DNA from: Alicyclobacillus tolerans
GTDB lineage: Bacteria > Bacillota > Bacilli > Alicyclobacillales > Alicyclobacillaceae
DNA: 64,000 bases
Assembly: GCF_021739485.1 (NCBI RefSeq)
Contig: NZ_JAJFNK010000004.1
Location: 140,851-204,850 of the forward strand
Direction of reading: 5' to 3'
Shown here: positions 11,108-20,554 of the stretch, piece after piece
Numbering within the stretch: position 1 is the first letter of the stretch
Layout of the letters: every line of letters begins with the position of its first letter
The notes under the pieces: generated by a model
Databases searched by the model: none
The model's input: only the letters and a program-made list of their open reading frames with translations
What the model was told of the DNA's origin: nothing
Made by a program: the position numbers and the translations under genes

Positions 11108-11878
11108 ATGAAAAAATCAGCTAAAATCGGTTTGGCGCTTGCAAGTGTCTGCGTTTCTGGATCGTTGCTTGGCTCCGTTGTGTTTGCCGCACAAACATCC
11201 GGGTCCTCGCCCTCGCTTGCAGCCTCGTCCGCGACGTTGAAAACACAGCTGAAAACGGATCGCACTGCACAAAAACAACTACAATCGGAGAACAAGCAAC
11301 TCAGTCAACAAATCAAAGCGGACGTTCAAGCATGGCATACGCAAAACCCCAATCCGATGAAACAATTGACTTCAACTCAGCAGAATTCGGTAAAAACCCT
11401 GCGCTCTGAAATCAAAAATGAAGAAGCGGCGTTAAAGCCTTTGCGCCAGCAAGTGCATGCACTATACGGCCAATTGAAAGCGGCAAGGCAGGCAAAAGAC
11501 AAAACAACCGTCGCGCAACTCAGGTCACAAATTCAGCCTCTGGTCTCGCAAATCAAGTCTGGAAACCAACAGGTCAAAACCGACCGGCAACAGCTTCAAG
11601 CAATTCTGCCTCCCGGTGTCGTCAAGGCATTCCGCGCCAAGCAACTGGCATTGCACAATAGCTTAAAAGACGACTGGACAGCGTTAAAGGGACTGAATCA
11701 ACAACTGCGTGCGGACGAACACACCTTGAAAACGGATCGGCAAAATAAAGACTGGTCCCAAGTGAACGCAGATTTGCAAAAAATCAACGCCGACCTCCAA
11801 AGCACAATTACAGCCAAACAGCAGCTGTTGAAGGACTTTTCAAGTACAACGGCAGAGACGACACAAGCGGCGAATTAA
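11108..11878 (+). CDS. Secreted coiled-coil protein next to the two-component system
   Basis: 256 residues with a Sec signal peptide (MKKSAKIG, hydrophobic core, likely cleavage after VVFA around residue 27). The mature part is almost entirely charged, Gln- and Lys-rich helix with heptad-like spacing, containing LKTDRTAQKQLQSEN and repeated LKTDRQ/KTDRQQLQ elements, so a long coiled coil is expected. There is no enzymatic motif and no cysteine pair. The arrangement regulator-kinase-secreted helical protein recalls CpxP/Spy-type periplasmic chaperones or accessory sensors of envelope-stress systems, but sequence identity to those was not recognised. GGAGG lies ahead of the ATG at 11108. Confidence 0.8.
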   Translation: MKKSAKIGLALASVCVSGSLLGSVVFAAQTSGSSPSLAASSATLKTQLKTDRTAQKQLQSENKQLSQQIKADVQAWHTQNPNPMKQLTSTQQNSVKTLRSEIKNEEAALKPLRQQVHALYGQLKAARQAKDKTTVAQLRSQIQPLVSQIKSGNQQVKTDRQQLQAILPPGVVKAFRAKQLALHNSLKDDWTALKGLNQQLRADEHTLKTDRQNKDWSQVNADLQKINADLQSTITAKQQLLKDFSSTTAETTQAAN

Positions 11879-11901
11879 CGAATGAGCCGCTGCAACCGCG
11901 T

Positions 11902-11941
11902 AAGCCCTTGGTTTTGGTGCATCAGCCAAGACCAAGGGCTT
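11902..11941 (+). terminator. Stem-loop after the two-component operon
   Basis: AAGCCCTTGG pairs with CCAAGGGCTT, and further G-U pairs extend the stem inward. No T tract follows, so termination is likely but not assured. Confidence 0.45.
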
Positions 11942-12081
11942 CGCTGTATCCGTAGACCATGCCATTTACCCCAAGTACACCCGGCAATACATATAAACCT
12001 CTGATGAGGAAAATATAGTTATTACTCACCGTGATGAATAGCCCGATCAGTACTCCGGTGCTCCGAACGGAGGTTCCTAAT

Positions 12082-13653
12082 GTGACACGCCGTCGGTCTC
12101 TGCGTGACTTGTTAAACAAAAAAACGACTGAACCTTCAACCGCCCTCCCTTGGCCAGACCCAGCTTCTCAACGGCATGAACCCGTCCGCGCAGATGTTCA
12201 ACAAAATTACCGGATTGCTGCGCACCTTTGGAAAGACTGCGAGGATGTGCAGTTTCGCTGGATCAAGGCGGGGACAAAGGACATCCTCGTCGTGTGGATT
12301 GACACCTTGGTCGGGAAAGAACTCACACAAAATGGGATTTTTAAAGAACTGAGTCAGCAAGAACATACCCCAACTTCGATGGCAGAAATAGAACTGGTGC
12401 TTACAGTTCAAAGTATGCGCGTGACCAGTTTTTACGAGGTAAACCTGTCCATGGGAGACGGGTTTGCCGTCTTATTCGCAGAAGGCTTCGACACTGCACT
12501 TTGTATAGATGTGAGCCAGTTCCAGGGACGGCCCGTGGAAAAGCCAGACTTGGAACCCGGAGTCGTAGGCCCTCAAGAGTCGTTCACCGAGCTTCTCGAA
12601 AAGAATTTGGGCATGCTTCGACGCAAGATCAAAAGCCCTCAGTTCAAAATTGAAATGCAGCACTTTGGCAACCTATCCCAAACCAAAGTAGCCGTCATCT
12701 ATGCCGCAGAGGTCGCAAAACCCGAATTGGTGGAAGAATTGAGGCAACGTCTAGGGAAAATCAACATCGATGGCGTCGTGGACATTAATTACATCCGGGA
12801 ACTCACAGCAGATGCGCCGAGATCCCCCTTTCCGCGCAACCAGATTTCGGAGCGTCCGGACCGGATTGCGGCAGCTCTCTTGCAAGGCCGCGTGGGAGTC
12901 ATTGTCGACGGGAGCCCTTACGCCATGTTGGTCCCGGCCACTTTTATTCACCTGTTGTCTTCCAGCGAAGACTACTACAGTGCTTACATTATGTCCTTGC
13001 CGGTTCGACTGCTTCGGCACCTCACCTATTGGGCATCCATGCTGCTGCCGGCGCTGTACATCGCCTTAATGTCGTATCACCAGGAAATGCTGCCCACGGC
13101 ACTGCTGGTCACCTTGGCCGCGACACACGAAGGAGTTCCGTTCCCGGCTGTTGTGGAAGCTTTCATCATGGTGATTACGTTTGAAGCCCTGCGCGAAGCC
13201 GGAATTCGGCTGCCAAAAGCGGTTGGGCAATCCGTCAGTATTGTCGGTGCGCTTGTCATTGGCGATGCTGCGGTCAATGCCGGAATCGTATCCCCGGGCA
13301 TGGTGATTGTCGTGGCTTTGACCGGTGTCGCGTCGTTCTCTATCCCTTCGTACGACCTCGCTATGACAAACCGGCTGCTGCAAGTTCCCTTTATGCTGTT
13401 GGCCGGATTTTTTGGGTTGTACGGCATCACGGTGGGCTTGTTTATCCTGCTGGCCCACTTAGTGTCGCTGCGCTCCTTCGGCGTGCCGTACATGTCCCCG
13501 CTGGCGCCTCTCGATTCCCGTGCCCTGCGGGAGGATTCGTTTTTTCGCAGTCCGTGGTGGAGTTTACAAACACGGCCAGCGATGCTCGAACCCGTCAATT
13601 CCATCGAAAACGCCTCCCCCAAGCCCCAGCCTGAGGGCGGTGGCAAGTCGTGA
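12082..13653 (+). CDS. gerAA: Spore germination receptor subunit A (GerA family)
   Basis: A 523-residue subunit of the germinant receptor in the spore inner membrane. The N-terminal ~250 residues form the soluble domain, which ends in the family hallmark of an ERPDRIAAALLQGRVGVIVDG segment at about 270-290, followed by the PVRLLRHLTYWAS helix and several membrane segments to about 480. The start is placed at GTG 12082 because GGAGG lies eight bases upstream at 12069-12073; GTG 12031 and ATG 12034 have no binding site within range. It is first in the operon, and its stop overlaps the gerAC start (GTGA). Confidence 0.93.
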   Translation: MTRRRSLRDLLNKKTTEPSTALPWPDPASQRHEPVRADVQQNYRIAAHLWKDCEDVQFRWIKAGTKDILVVWIDTLVGKELTQNGIFKELSQQEHTPTSMAEIELVLTVQSMRVTSFYEVNLSMGDGFAVLFAEGFDTALCIDVSQFQGRPVEKPDLEPGVVGPQESFTELLEKNLGMLRRKIKSPQFKIEMQHFGNLSQTKVAVIYAAEVAKPELVEELRQRLGKINIDGVVDINYIRELTADAPRSPFPRNQISERPDRIAAALLQGRVGVIVDGSPYAMLVPATFIHLLSSSEDYYSAYIMSLPVRLLRHLTYWASMLLPALYIALMSYHQEMLPTALLVTLAATHEGVPFPAVVEAFIMVITFEALREAGIRLPKAVGQSVSIVGALVIGDAAVNAGIVSPGMVIVVALTGVASFSIPSYDLAMTNRLLQVPFMLLAGFFGLYGITVGLFILLAHLVSLRSFGVPYMSPLAPLDSRALREDSFFRSPWWSLQTRPAMLEPVNSIENASPKPQPEGGGKS

Positions 13654-14903
13654 TACATTTTAAACAACGTTTGCACCGAATGAGCCTATGGGCAGTGACA
13701 GCCGCGTGCATCGCCCTGGTGACGGGGTGCTGGGGTCAAGTTGAGGTGGGAGACATGTCCATCGTCATGGCTCTTGGTATCGACCGGACACAGCAAGGGA
13801 TGGTGAGGGTCACTGCGCAGGTGATTAATCCGGCCACCATGCAGGCAGGTGCCGGACAAGGGGGCGGGGGTACGGGCAAGGGGTACAAAGACCACACCTC
13901 CACTGGGAAAACCTTTGACGAAGCCATGCACAACTTTTTGCTGAGCCCTTGGCGACCCTTGTATTTTGCCCATAACACGATGGTCGTGTTTGGCGCAGCA
14001 TATGCTCAACAAGGAATCAGTCAGGCCCTCGATTATTTCGACCGAAACCGCGAGTTCCGGCGCATTCAAATGTTTGCAGTGAGCAAGGGGTTGGCTCAAG
14101 ATGAGTTGGCTACAACCAGCGGAATTGAACGCGTAAACGCGCGGACGCTGCGAGAACTCGTAGAACACCAAAACGATGCAGGTTGGACGTTGCCAAGCAT
14201 TCAACTGAATGTGACGGACCAACTTTTGGCGGCTTCCCACACCCCGCTTGTCTCCAGTCTTTCCTTGGATTCAAGGGGAACCCCGACAGTAAGCGGAATT
14301 GCGGTCTTTCAGGGCGACAAACTGGCGGATTTTGTGGACGTTCCAGAGTCTCGCGGCATCCTCTGGTTTTTGAGCCAGGTTCACAGGGCGCAGTTACTCA
14401 TCCCGTGCCCAAAGCACGCGACGGGTTCCCACACGATGGGTTCCCCAACACCAGGAAGCCCGAAGACGCTGGCGATACAAATTTTGAATTCCCAAGCGGA
14501 AATCGCACCGGTTATCTCTGGGAATCTGCCTGCATTTCATGTGAAAGTCCGGGGCGTCGGAGAGGTTTCCCGTCTCTGTGAGGAAGCACCCACGAAAAGG
14601 AATATGCAAGATTGGAGTCAAGTCACATCGTCCGTCGTCCAACAAGAAATGGAAGCCGCTTTGGCCAAAGTCCAATCCGATGGCGTTGACGCCGTGCAGT
14701 TTGGGACGGCGTTGTTTCGAAGCAATCCCTCGTACTGGCGAGCCATCGCAAAACAGTGGCCCGCTATGTTCCCTCGCGTCAAGGTGACGTATGATGTCGA
14801 GTTCCACTTGATTCGAACAGGTATGAGTTCGAAAAATCCAGAGCACGAATATACGCCGGAAATCTATCCACCTGCATCCGGAAGAGGAGCGATTCCGTCA
14901 TGA
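13650..14903 (+). CDS. gerAC: Spore germination lipoprotein subunit C (GerC family)
   Basis: A 417-residue receptor lipoprotein. The signal peptide ends in a lipobox VTGC around residues 23-26, followed by WGQVEVGDMSIVMALGID, the conserved start of GerAC-type proteins (usual form: CW-x-E-D-x-x-x-x-x-GID). The central ERVNARTLRELVE and later FGTALFRSNPSYW segments match the family. The GTG at 13650 overlaps the stop of gerAA by four bases, showing translational coupling. It should be anchored on the outer face of the spore inner membrane with the A and B subunits. Confidence 0.92.
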   Translation: MIHFKQRLHRMSLWAVTAACIALVTGCWGQVEVGDMSIVMALGIDRTQQGMVRVTAQVINPATMQAGAGQGGGGTGKGYKDHTSTGKTFDEAMHNFLLSPWRPLYFAHNTMVVFGAAYAQQGISQALDYFDRNREFRRIQMFAVSKGLAQDELATTSGIERVNARTLRELVEHQNDAGWTLPSIQLNVTDQLLAASHTPLVSSLSLDSRGTPTVSGIAVFQGDKLADFVDVPESRGILWFLSQVHRAQLLIPCPKHATGSHTMGSPTPGSPKTLAIQILNSQAEIAPVISGNLPAFHVKVRGVGEVSRLCEEAPTKRNMQDWSQVTSSVVQQEMEAALAKVQSDGVDAVQFGTALFRSNPSYWRAIAKQWPAMFPRVKVTYDVEFHLIRTGMSSKNPEHEYTPEIYPPASGRGAIPS

Positions 14904-15124
14904 TCTGGGTTGCTTTCCTGTTTGGCCTCTTTGTTGTCCGGGAATGGCCAGGTTTTGTGAAGGACCGAAAACACAAAGAACTTGCCGTGAATGTAACCAT
15001 GGTAGCCCTTGGATTGTTGATGGCCTCCCTGGTTCATTGGCACATTGCGGCACAAATGGACCCATTGGAACCGGTAAAAGCCCTGTTTGAACCGATGACA
15101 AAGTGGTTTTACAACATCCTGTAA
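14900..15124 (+). CDS. Small two-helix membrane protein, GerD-subunit-like
   Basis: 74 residues with two membrane helices (about 1-14 and 30-48) joined by a basic loop (KDRKHKE). Its ATG overlaps the stop of gerAC (ATGA), so it belongs to the germination operon. Small two-helix proteins of this kind are encoded in some GerA-type operons of spore formers and are called the D subunit; the assignment rests on size, topology and position, not on a motif. Its role would be to modulate the receptor. Confidence 0.65.
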   Translation: MIWVAFLFGLFVVREWPGFVKDRKHKELAVNVTMVALGLLMASLVHWHIAAQMDPLEPVKALFEPMTKWFYNIL

Positions 15125-15138
15125 GGGGAAATTTTTAT

Positions 15139-15182
15139 CAACACAGGAATGGGGCGCAGAACAACACAGGAACGAGGCGCAG
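15139..15182 (+). repeat. 21-bp imperfect tandem duplication before gerAB
   Basis: CAACACAGGAA-(TG/CG)-GGCGCAG occurs at 15139-15159 and again at 15162-15182 with two mismatches and a two-base spacer. The copies fill the gap between the small D-like gene and the first B subunit, whose GTG at 15186 has no strong ribosome binding site of its own. Confidence 0.7.
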
Positions 15183-15185
15183 GTC

Positions 15186-16292
15186 GTGCAAATACAAACA
15201 ACGACAATTTCCCGGCTGCAATTCATTTACCTGATGACCTGGCTGATTATGGGGACCGGAGTATTGACACTCCCGTACTCTATCAGCCAATTTGTCGTGC
15301 GTGACGCTTGGATGAGCGCAGTCCTCATCTTTGCGATGCCCCTAGTGGCATCTGGGATTACAGCTCTGTACATTCGCACCTTTTCTACGCGTCCTTTGGT
15401 GGAAGGCTTTCATACGGCATTTGGTCCGTGGCTGGGCCGGTTGGTCAGTATGTGGCTGTTGGTGTGGCTGTACGCCTTGCTGTGCATGATTGTTCGGGAG
15501 TTGTGTGTCTTTGTCGAGGTTGGGGTTCTGCCGCAAACTCCGATTTACGTCATCTCGGCCCTGATTGTGTTCCCGGTCGCAATCACAACTTCCTGGGGCT
15601 TTGAGGTCATGGGGCGGCTGTCCGAAATCCTGACGCCTTTGGCGGTCATCGTCACACTGGCACTATTCGGGTTGGCCGTGCAACACGCAGATATACATCG
15701 ATTGACACCCGTGCTTGCGGACGGTTGGACCCCTGTCTTGCGAGGCACCGTGATCCCTTGGACTTGGGCCATGGAACTGGTCATCGCACTCCAATTCGTT
15801 CAAAGCCTGTCAAACGGCGGACGGTATCTGACGAAAGACCTCCTGATTGTCGGCGCCGTTTTGATGACAATTGGAGTGGTTGCGGAAGTGACCATCACTA
15901 GCATTTTGGGGCCGCAGCGCACGTACTCCTTATTTCCCATTTTGGAAGTGATCCGTACCATTCGCTACGGTGACTTTTTAGAGCGATTGGACCCACTGTA
16001 TGTGATGGGAGTAACCAGTTTGATTTTGTTGAAATTGTCCACCTTTCAGTATGCGTGGCTATCCGGACTCCAACAGTGGCTTCGGTGCAGTTCTTACCGC
16101 CCGTTGGTTTGGAGCGGAGCGTTCGCTGTCTGGACAGGCAGCCTATTCCTATGGCCAGATGCACCCACCATGGACGAATACATCCTGTTTACTTTACCTG
16201 GGTACTTTGCCATAACACTCATCGCTTTGCCACTGGCGGCGATTGTTGTGTACCGGATTCGAAAGTCTTTGGACACAAGGCTCAGTTCTTGA
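15186..16292 (+). CDS. gerAB: Spore germination permease subunit B, copy 1
   Basis: A 368-residue membrane protein of the GerAB (amino acid/polyamine/organocation-like) family with about ten helices. Family markers are the early SRLQFIYLMTW segment, MGTGVLTLP, and the later FPILEVIRTIRYGDFLERLDPLYVMG block. This subunit binds the germinant in studied receptors. The GTG start at 15186 gives the usual short N-terminus. It is followed by a second, diverged B subunit, so the operon may form receptors with two specificities or a mixed complex. Confidence 0.92.
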   Translation: MQIQTTTISRLQFIYLMTWLIMGTGVLTLPYSISQFVVRDAWMSAVLIFAMPLVASGITALYIRTFSTRPLVEGFHTAFGPWLGRLVSMWLLVWLYALLCMIVRELCVFVEVGVLPQTPIYVISALIVFPVAITTSWGFEVMGRLSEILTPLAVIVTLALFGLAVQHADIHRLTPVLADGWTPVLRGTVIPWTWAMELVIALQFVQSLSNGGRYLTKDLLIVGAVLMTIGVVAEVTITSILGPQRTYSLFPILEVIRTIRYGDFLERLDPLYVMGVTSLILLKLSTFQYAWLSGLQQWLRCSSYRPLVWSGAFAVWTGSLFLWPDAPTMDEYILFTLPGYFAITLIALPLAAIVVYRIRKSLDTRLSS

Positions 16293-16397
16293 CTCATTTC
16301 CAGCACGACGGAGTTGTAACGAGAAGAACTTGTGAAGGCCGCTTCGGATTTCACGGAGTGCAAGAAAACCAGCAGCGTACGTAAGGAGACCAACAGG

Positions 16398-17507
16398 TTG
16401 CGTGAACAGATTTCTCGTCTCCAACTGTTTTATCTCATGATGTGGGTTATTTTGGCTACGGGGTACCTAACCCTTCCCTTCGCCATAAGCCACTTCACAC
16501 AGCGCGACGGGTGGCTCGTGCCCATTCCCTTTTTGGCCGGAATCTGGCTGGTTTTCCTATTGACACTGGCATTTTCGCGTCACTTTCCCCGCCAAACCAT
16601 CACAGAAGGTCTGCAGACGGCCTTGGGTTCTCTTGTGGGCGGGTTTTTGTCCTTTATCCTATCCATTTGGTTTTTCATTTTCATTTGTATTGTGGTAAGA
16701 GAACTCGTGACCTTTGTCGACGTGACCATTTTACCGGAGACTCCGTATTACGTTACAGCAGCTGTTGTACTGGCCTCCGTGGCCTACGCCGTTTCATTAG
16801 GACTGGAGGGTCTCGGACGCATCGCCGAAATTGTGACACCCATGGTTATGGTTTTAAGTGCCTCCTTGCTGCTGCTGGCTTTGCAACACGCGGATTTCAC
16901 CCACATCCAACCCATCCTCGCCGACAACTGGCACCCCGTCCTAAAAGGTTCGGTATTGCCATGGACGTTTGCCGTGGAACTTTGTCTTGTCATTCCGCTT
17001 TCACGGTACCTTAAGGGCCCTGCCATCAAACTGCGAGACGGCTTCATATTTGGTCTGATTCTGGCGGTAATTGGCATCTTGATTGAATTGGCGGTCATTG
17101 CAGTCCTCAGATCGACACTGCAGTTCTCCAATTACCCGATTCTCGAAGCCGTTCGCACCATCAGCTATGGTCAATTTTTTGAGCACCTGGACCCTCTGTA
17201 TGTCGTGGCTATCACTTTGACCATTCTTGTGAAATTAAGTGTTATTCAGTATGGGTGGGTCGTAGAGTTGCAGCAACTGTTACAGCTGAAGGATTACCGG
17301 CCTGCGGTCTGGAGTACAAGCTTCGCCGCATGGGCAGGAAGTATTTTTCTTTTTCCGAATACGACCGCACTCAACGACTTTATGCTGTTTTCGGCGTTTT
17401 CCTATTTTGTTTTAACGGTACTGCTCAGTTTGTCCTTAGCCGTTGGAGTTCAAAGCCTTCGCAGTCTAATCCATGGATCCGATAAAAGTCCCAACCCGAG
17501 GCATTGA
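16398..17507 (+). CDS. gerAB: Spore germination permease subunit B, copy 2
   Basis: A 369-residue paralogue of the preceding gene: ISRLQLFYLMMW, ATGYLTLPFAIS and NYPILEAVRTISYGQFFEHLDPLYVV line up along its whole length, yet many helix residues differ, including those lining the probable ligand pocket. The TTG at 16398 is preferred because TAAGGAG lies nine bases upstream and the product then matches copy 1 in length; a GTG at 16332 is in frame but adds 22 charged residues with no counterpart. It closes the germination operon. Confidence 0.9.
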   Translation: MREQISRLQLFYLMMWVILATGYLTLPFAISHFTQRDGWLVPIPFLAGIWLVFLLTLAFSRHFPRQTITEGLQTALGSLVGGFLSFILSIWFFIFICIVVRELVTFVDVTILPETPYYVTAAVVLASVAYAVSLGLEGLGRIAEIVTPMVMVLSASLLLLALQHADFTHIQPILADNWHPVLKGSVLPWTFAVELCLVIPLSRYLKGPAIKLRDGFIFGLILAVIGILIELAVIAVLRSTLQFSNYPILEAVRTISYGQFFEHLDPLYVVAITLTILVKLSVIQYGWVVELQQLLQLKDYRPAVWSTSFAAWAGSIFLFPNTTALNDFMLFSAFSYFVLTVLLSLSLAVGVQSLRSLIHGSDKSPNPRH

Positions 17508-17549
17508 GACACTTCGTAATCCTTGCCATGGAGCCACACACGCCGAATT

Positions 17550-17558
17550 TGCTATAAT
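17550..17558 (+). promoter_or_regulatory. Extended -10 promoter of glnS
   Basis: TGCTATAAT is a perfect -10 hexamer with the upstream TGN extension, 46 bases before the glnS start. No good -35 is found at 16-18 bases spacing, which extended -10 promoters tolerate. Confidence 0.55.
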
Positions 17559-17603
17559 GAGAAAAACTTATGTCAGCGTTCAATGATGAAAGGTTGAAAC
17601 CCC

Positions 17604-19268
17604 ATGGAAAATACATCAAGTTCTTCGGATTTTATTCGGGAGATCGTCCGCGACGATTTAAAAGAGGGCCGTGTGGGAAAAATCGTGACCCGCTTTCCCC
17701 CGGAGCCGAATGGGTATCTACATATTGGACACGCCAAATCCATCTGCATTAATTTCGGGATTGCGGACGAGTTTGGCGGCAAGACCAACCTGCGCTTTGA
17801 CGACACAAATCCGCTCAAAGAAGACAGCGAATACGTCAAGGCCATCCAAGAAGATGTGGCATGGCTTGGATTCGAATGGGACGGGCTGTATTTCGCGTCC
17901 GATTACTTTGAAGAGATGTACCAACGCGCCGTGCTGCTTATCCAAAAAGGGAAAGCGTACGTGGATGACCTGAGTGCCGATCAACTTCGCGAAACCCGTG
18001 GCACCTTGACGGAACCTGGCCAGAACAGCCCGTACCGCGACCGGAGTGTCGAAGAAAACCTGGATTTGTTCGAGCGCATGCGGAACGGCGATTTCGCAGA
18101 CGGCAAAAAGGTCTTGCGGGCTAAGATTGATATGGCCTCGCCGAACCTGAACCTGCGCGATCCGGTGCTCTATCGCATCTCACACGCGAAGCACCACAAC
18201 ACGGGAGACAAATGGTGCATTTACCCGATGTACGCCTTTGCACACCCACTCGAAGATGCCATTGAGGGGGTCACACACTCCCTTTGCACGCTGGAGTTCA
18301 AAGACCAGCGTCCTCTGTACGACTGGGTGGTCCGCGAATGTGAGATGCCAAACGTTCCGCACCAATACGAATTTGGGCGCTTGAATCTCACGAATACGGT
18401 GATGAGCAAGCGGTATTTGAAGAAATTGGTGGATGAAGGGCTCGTCGACGGCTGGGACGACCCCCGCATGCCAACGATTTCCGGTTTGCGCCGACGCGGG
18501 TTTACGCCGGAGTCCATTCGGTCGTTTATCGACGAACTGGGCATTACGGTCGCAGGCGGAGAAGTCGACTACAAGCTGCTCGAGCATCATGCCCGACAAG
18601 ATTTGAATCTGAAAGCTCCGCGTGCGATGGCCGTGATCCGTCCTCTGAAAGTAGTCATCACCAATTATCCAGAGGGTCAAGTCGAAATGCTGGAAGTCAA
18701 AGTCAACCCGGAAGACCCAGAGATGGGTACCAAGCAGATCCCGTTTTCGCGCGAGGTGTATATTGAGCAGGAAGACTTCATGGAGGTCCCGCCCCCGAAA
18801 TACCACCGGCTTTATCCTGGGAACGAAGTGCGTTTGAAAGACGCGTACTTCGTCACTTGCAATGACGTGATCAAGGACGAAAACGGCAATGTGGTGGAAC
18901 TGCACTGTACGTACGACCCTGAGACGAAAAGCGGGACAGGTTTTACAGCTCGCAAGGTAAAAGGAACCATCCATTGGGTAGAATGCAAGAGCGCGATTCC
19001 AGCCGAGTTCCGTTTATACGAACCCCTTCTGGCTGGCGACTACGATGAAGAAGCCTCATTGGAGGAACAGATTAATCCGGACTCAGTGAAAGTGGCTCAA
19101 GGATATATCGGAGTCGACCTAAAGGATACAAGACCGCAGGACAAGTACCAGTTCGTACGACAGGGCTACTTCAATGTTGACCCTAAAGATACTACGGCAG
19201 ATTTGAAAGTATTCAATCTTATCGTCTCATTGAAAAGTTCCTTTAAGATTGAACAAAAGACCCCTTAA
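17604..19268 (+). CDS. glnS: Glutaminyl-tRNA synthetase
   Basis: A 554-residue class I synthetase charging tRNA-Gln directly. The ATP-binding HIGH motif is at residues 40-43 in [15 protein letters not shown], a signature of GlnRS, and the KMSKS counterpart is MSKR at 267-270. The central domain has the [29 protein letters not shown] region, and the C-terminal two beta-barrel anticodon-binding domain is complete. The length equals that of the E. coli enzyme. Most Bacillales lack glnS and make Gln-tRNA by amidating Glu-tRNA, so its presence is notable and suggests acquisition from another lineage. A GC-rich terminator follows. Confidence 0.96.
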   Translation: MENTSSSSDFIREIVRDDLKEGRVGKIVTRFPPEPNGYLHIGHAKSICINFGIADEFGGKTNLRFDDTNPLKEDSEYVKAIQEDVAWLGFEWDGLYFASDYFEEMYQRAVLLIQKGKAYVDDLSADQLRETRGTLTEPGQNSPYRDRSVEENLDLFERMRNGDFADGKKVLRAKIDMASPNLNLRDPVLYRISHAKHHNTGDKWCIYPMYAFAHPLEDAIEGVTHSLCTLEFKDQRPLYDWVVRECEMPNVPHQYEFGRLNLTNTVMSKRYLKKLVDEGLVDGWDDPRMPTISGLRRRGFTPESIRSFIDELGITVAGGEVDYKLLEHHARQDLNLKAPRAMAVIRPLKVVITNYPEGQVEMLEVKVNPEDPEMGTKQIPFSREVYIEQEDFMEVPPPKYHRLYPGNEVRLKDAYFVTCNDVIKDENGNVVELHCTYDPETKSGTGFTARKVKGTIHWVECKSAIPAEFRLYEPLLAGDYDEEASLEEQINPDSVKVAQGYIGVDLKDTRPQDKYQFVRQGYFNVDPKDTTADLKVFNLIVSLKSSFKIEQKTP

Positions 19269-19285
19269 CCCATGTAACTGTTGCA

Positions 19286-19308
19286 AACGCGCGCCGCAGG
19301 CGCGCGTT
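19286..19308 (+). terminator. GC-rich stem-loop after glnS
   Basis: AACGCGCGCC pairs perfectly with GGCGCGCGTT over ten bases with a three-base loop, followed by a weak T-rich stretch. It also faces the convergent glycosyltransferase gene. Confidence 0.65.
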
Positions 19309-19345
19309 CTGTATTGTCTTGAACTCAATCGCACATCCACCCTCT

Positions 19346-20554
19346 TCACATGGACTGGCGATTCGCACCTCTTTGCTGCACTGGGTTCAAAGTTTCACTT
19401 TCCTCGACCATTTGTGCAATCCATTGAATGCGCTTTTCCCAGGTGTGTTGTTTTGCAAATGCTTGACGCTGCTCTCTTTTCAAGCGGGATCGGTTGGACT
19501 GCAGTTCCTGAATCGCTTCTTTCATGGAAGATACAAGCCCTTGTTCTGTAGGACTGTGGTAAACCAGCTGTCGAACGGCTGCCGGGATGGGAAATCCACT
19601 TGTGACAACCGGCTTGCCGACCGCTAAGTATTCATAGAGTTTAAGTGGACTGGAGGCTTCGCTGCTTTCGGAGGGACACCGTGGAAGCAACAACACATCC
19701 ATGTTGTGCAGATAGGCAGGAAGCTCGTTGTACAGGACAGGACCCAAAAAATGGACGTTCTTCATTTCTTGGAGCTCCTCAAAAGCTTGTTGTTGTTCGG
19801 CACTCACGATATGTCCGCGTTTGCCCATCAAAACAAAGGCATTCTCTGGGTACATGTTTGCCAGGTTTTTGACCGATTGAAAATCAATCCAATGGTTCAA
19901 CGTGCCTGCAAAACCAATCCGGATTCTCCCCCCGAGGCTGTTCACGACTTCGGGTACTTTGCGCGGAGCCGTAAAGAAAGTCTCATTGACGGCATTGGGA
20001 AGGACCGCACAGGATTGTTGAAAGTTTCTTTGAATTTGGTCTTGCAAAGCCGGCGAAACCGCTACAACAACACAGCTTTCTGCAGTCAACTGGGCCAATT
20101 GAGTCGAGACACGGTTCGCATCCCACTTGTAAGGGAACTTCAAAATGTCGTCTACAAAGTCCACAACCAAGTACTTCGGCCGAAGTTGTGAAATCATCGG
20201 TTGCAGGTACGGAGTCCAGTTTGTCACGTATACGATAGACGTGTCTCGCCAATCTCCTCCTAAATAACCGGTCATTTCCCGATTCAATGTTGCCGCATGA
20301 AGTTTGACACTCCACCGAAGCGGATCCATCCGGGATGGTACTGGAAGCGGAGGCTGCAAAACGGTGACCCCGTCGATTTGACGTTGCTCCCATTGAAGGA
20401 CTTTCCCGTCAAGTTTCTTCCACGCCGAAAATGGTTTTGGGGGTTGGACGTAAATTTTTGCTCCACTCCACGCCCCTGTCATCAGACGCGATGTATCCTG
20501 AAAACCAGGCGTTACAAATTCGGACATCCCGAAAGTGACCCAGTTTTTGATCAC
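19346..20554 (-). CDS. Glycosyltransferase (GT-B fold, family 4-like)
   Basis: A 402-residue protein with the two-domain GT-B layout. The linker-proximal IRIGFAGTLNHWID begins the C-terminal nucleotide-sugar domain, and the donor-site signature is SSPLKLYEYLAVGKPVVTSG (around residue 305-325), where the EX7E-type region sits in family 4 retaining transferases. The N-terminal half has YVTNWTPYLQPM and LVVDFVDDILKFP. It resembles TuaH-like enzymes of cell-surface polysaccharide synthesis; donor and acceptor are unknown. The start is a GTG with a weak purine-rich site. It stands alone, convergent with glnS. Confidence 0.85.
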   Translation of the reverse strand: MIKNWVTFGMSEFVTPGFQDTSRLMTGAWSGAKIYVQPPKPFSAWKKLDGKVLQWEQRQIDGVTVLQPPLPVPSRMDPLRWSVKLHAATLNREMTGYLGGDWRDTSIVYVTNWTPYLQPMISQLRPKYLVVDFVDDILKFPYKWDANRVSTQLAQLTAESCVVVAVSPALQDQIQRNFQQSCAVLPNAVNETFFTAPRKVPEVVNSLGGRIRIGFAGTLNHWIDFQSVKNLANMYPENAFVLMGKRGHIVSAEQQQAFEELQEMKNVHFLGPVLYNELPAYLHNMDVLLLPRCPSESSEASSPLKLYEYLAVGKPVVTSGFPIPAAVRQLVYHSPTEQGLVSSMKEAIQELQSNRSRLKREQRQAFAKQHTWEKRIQWIAQMVEESETLNPVQQRGANRQSM

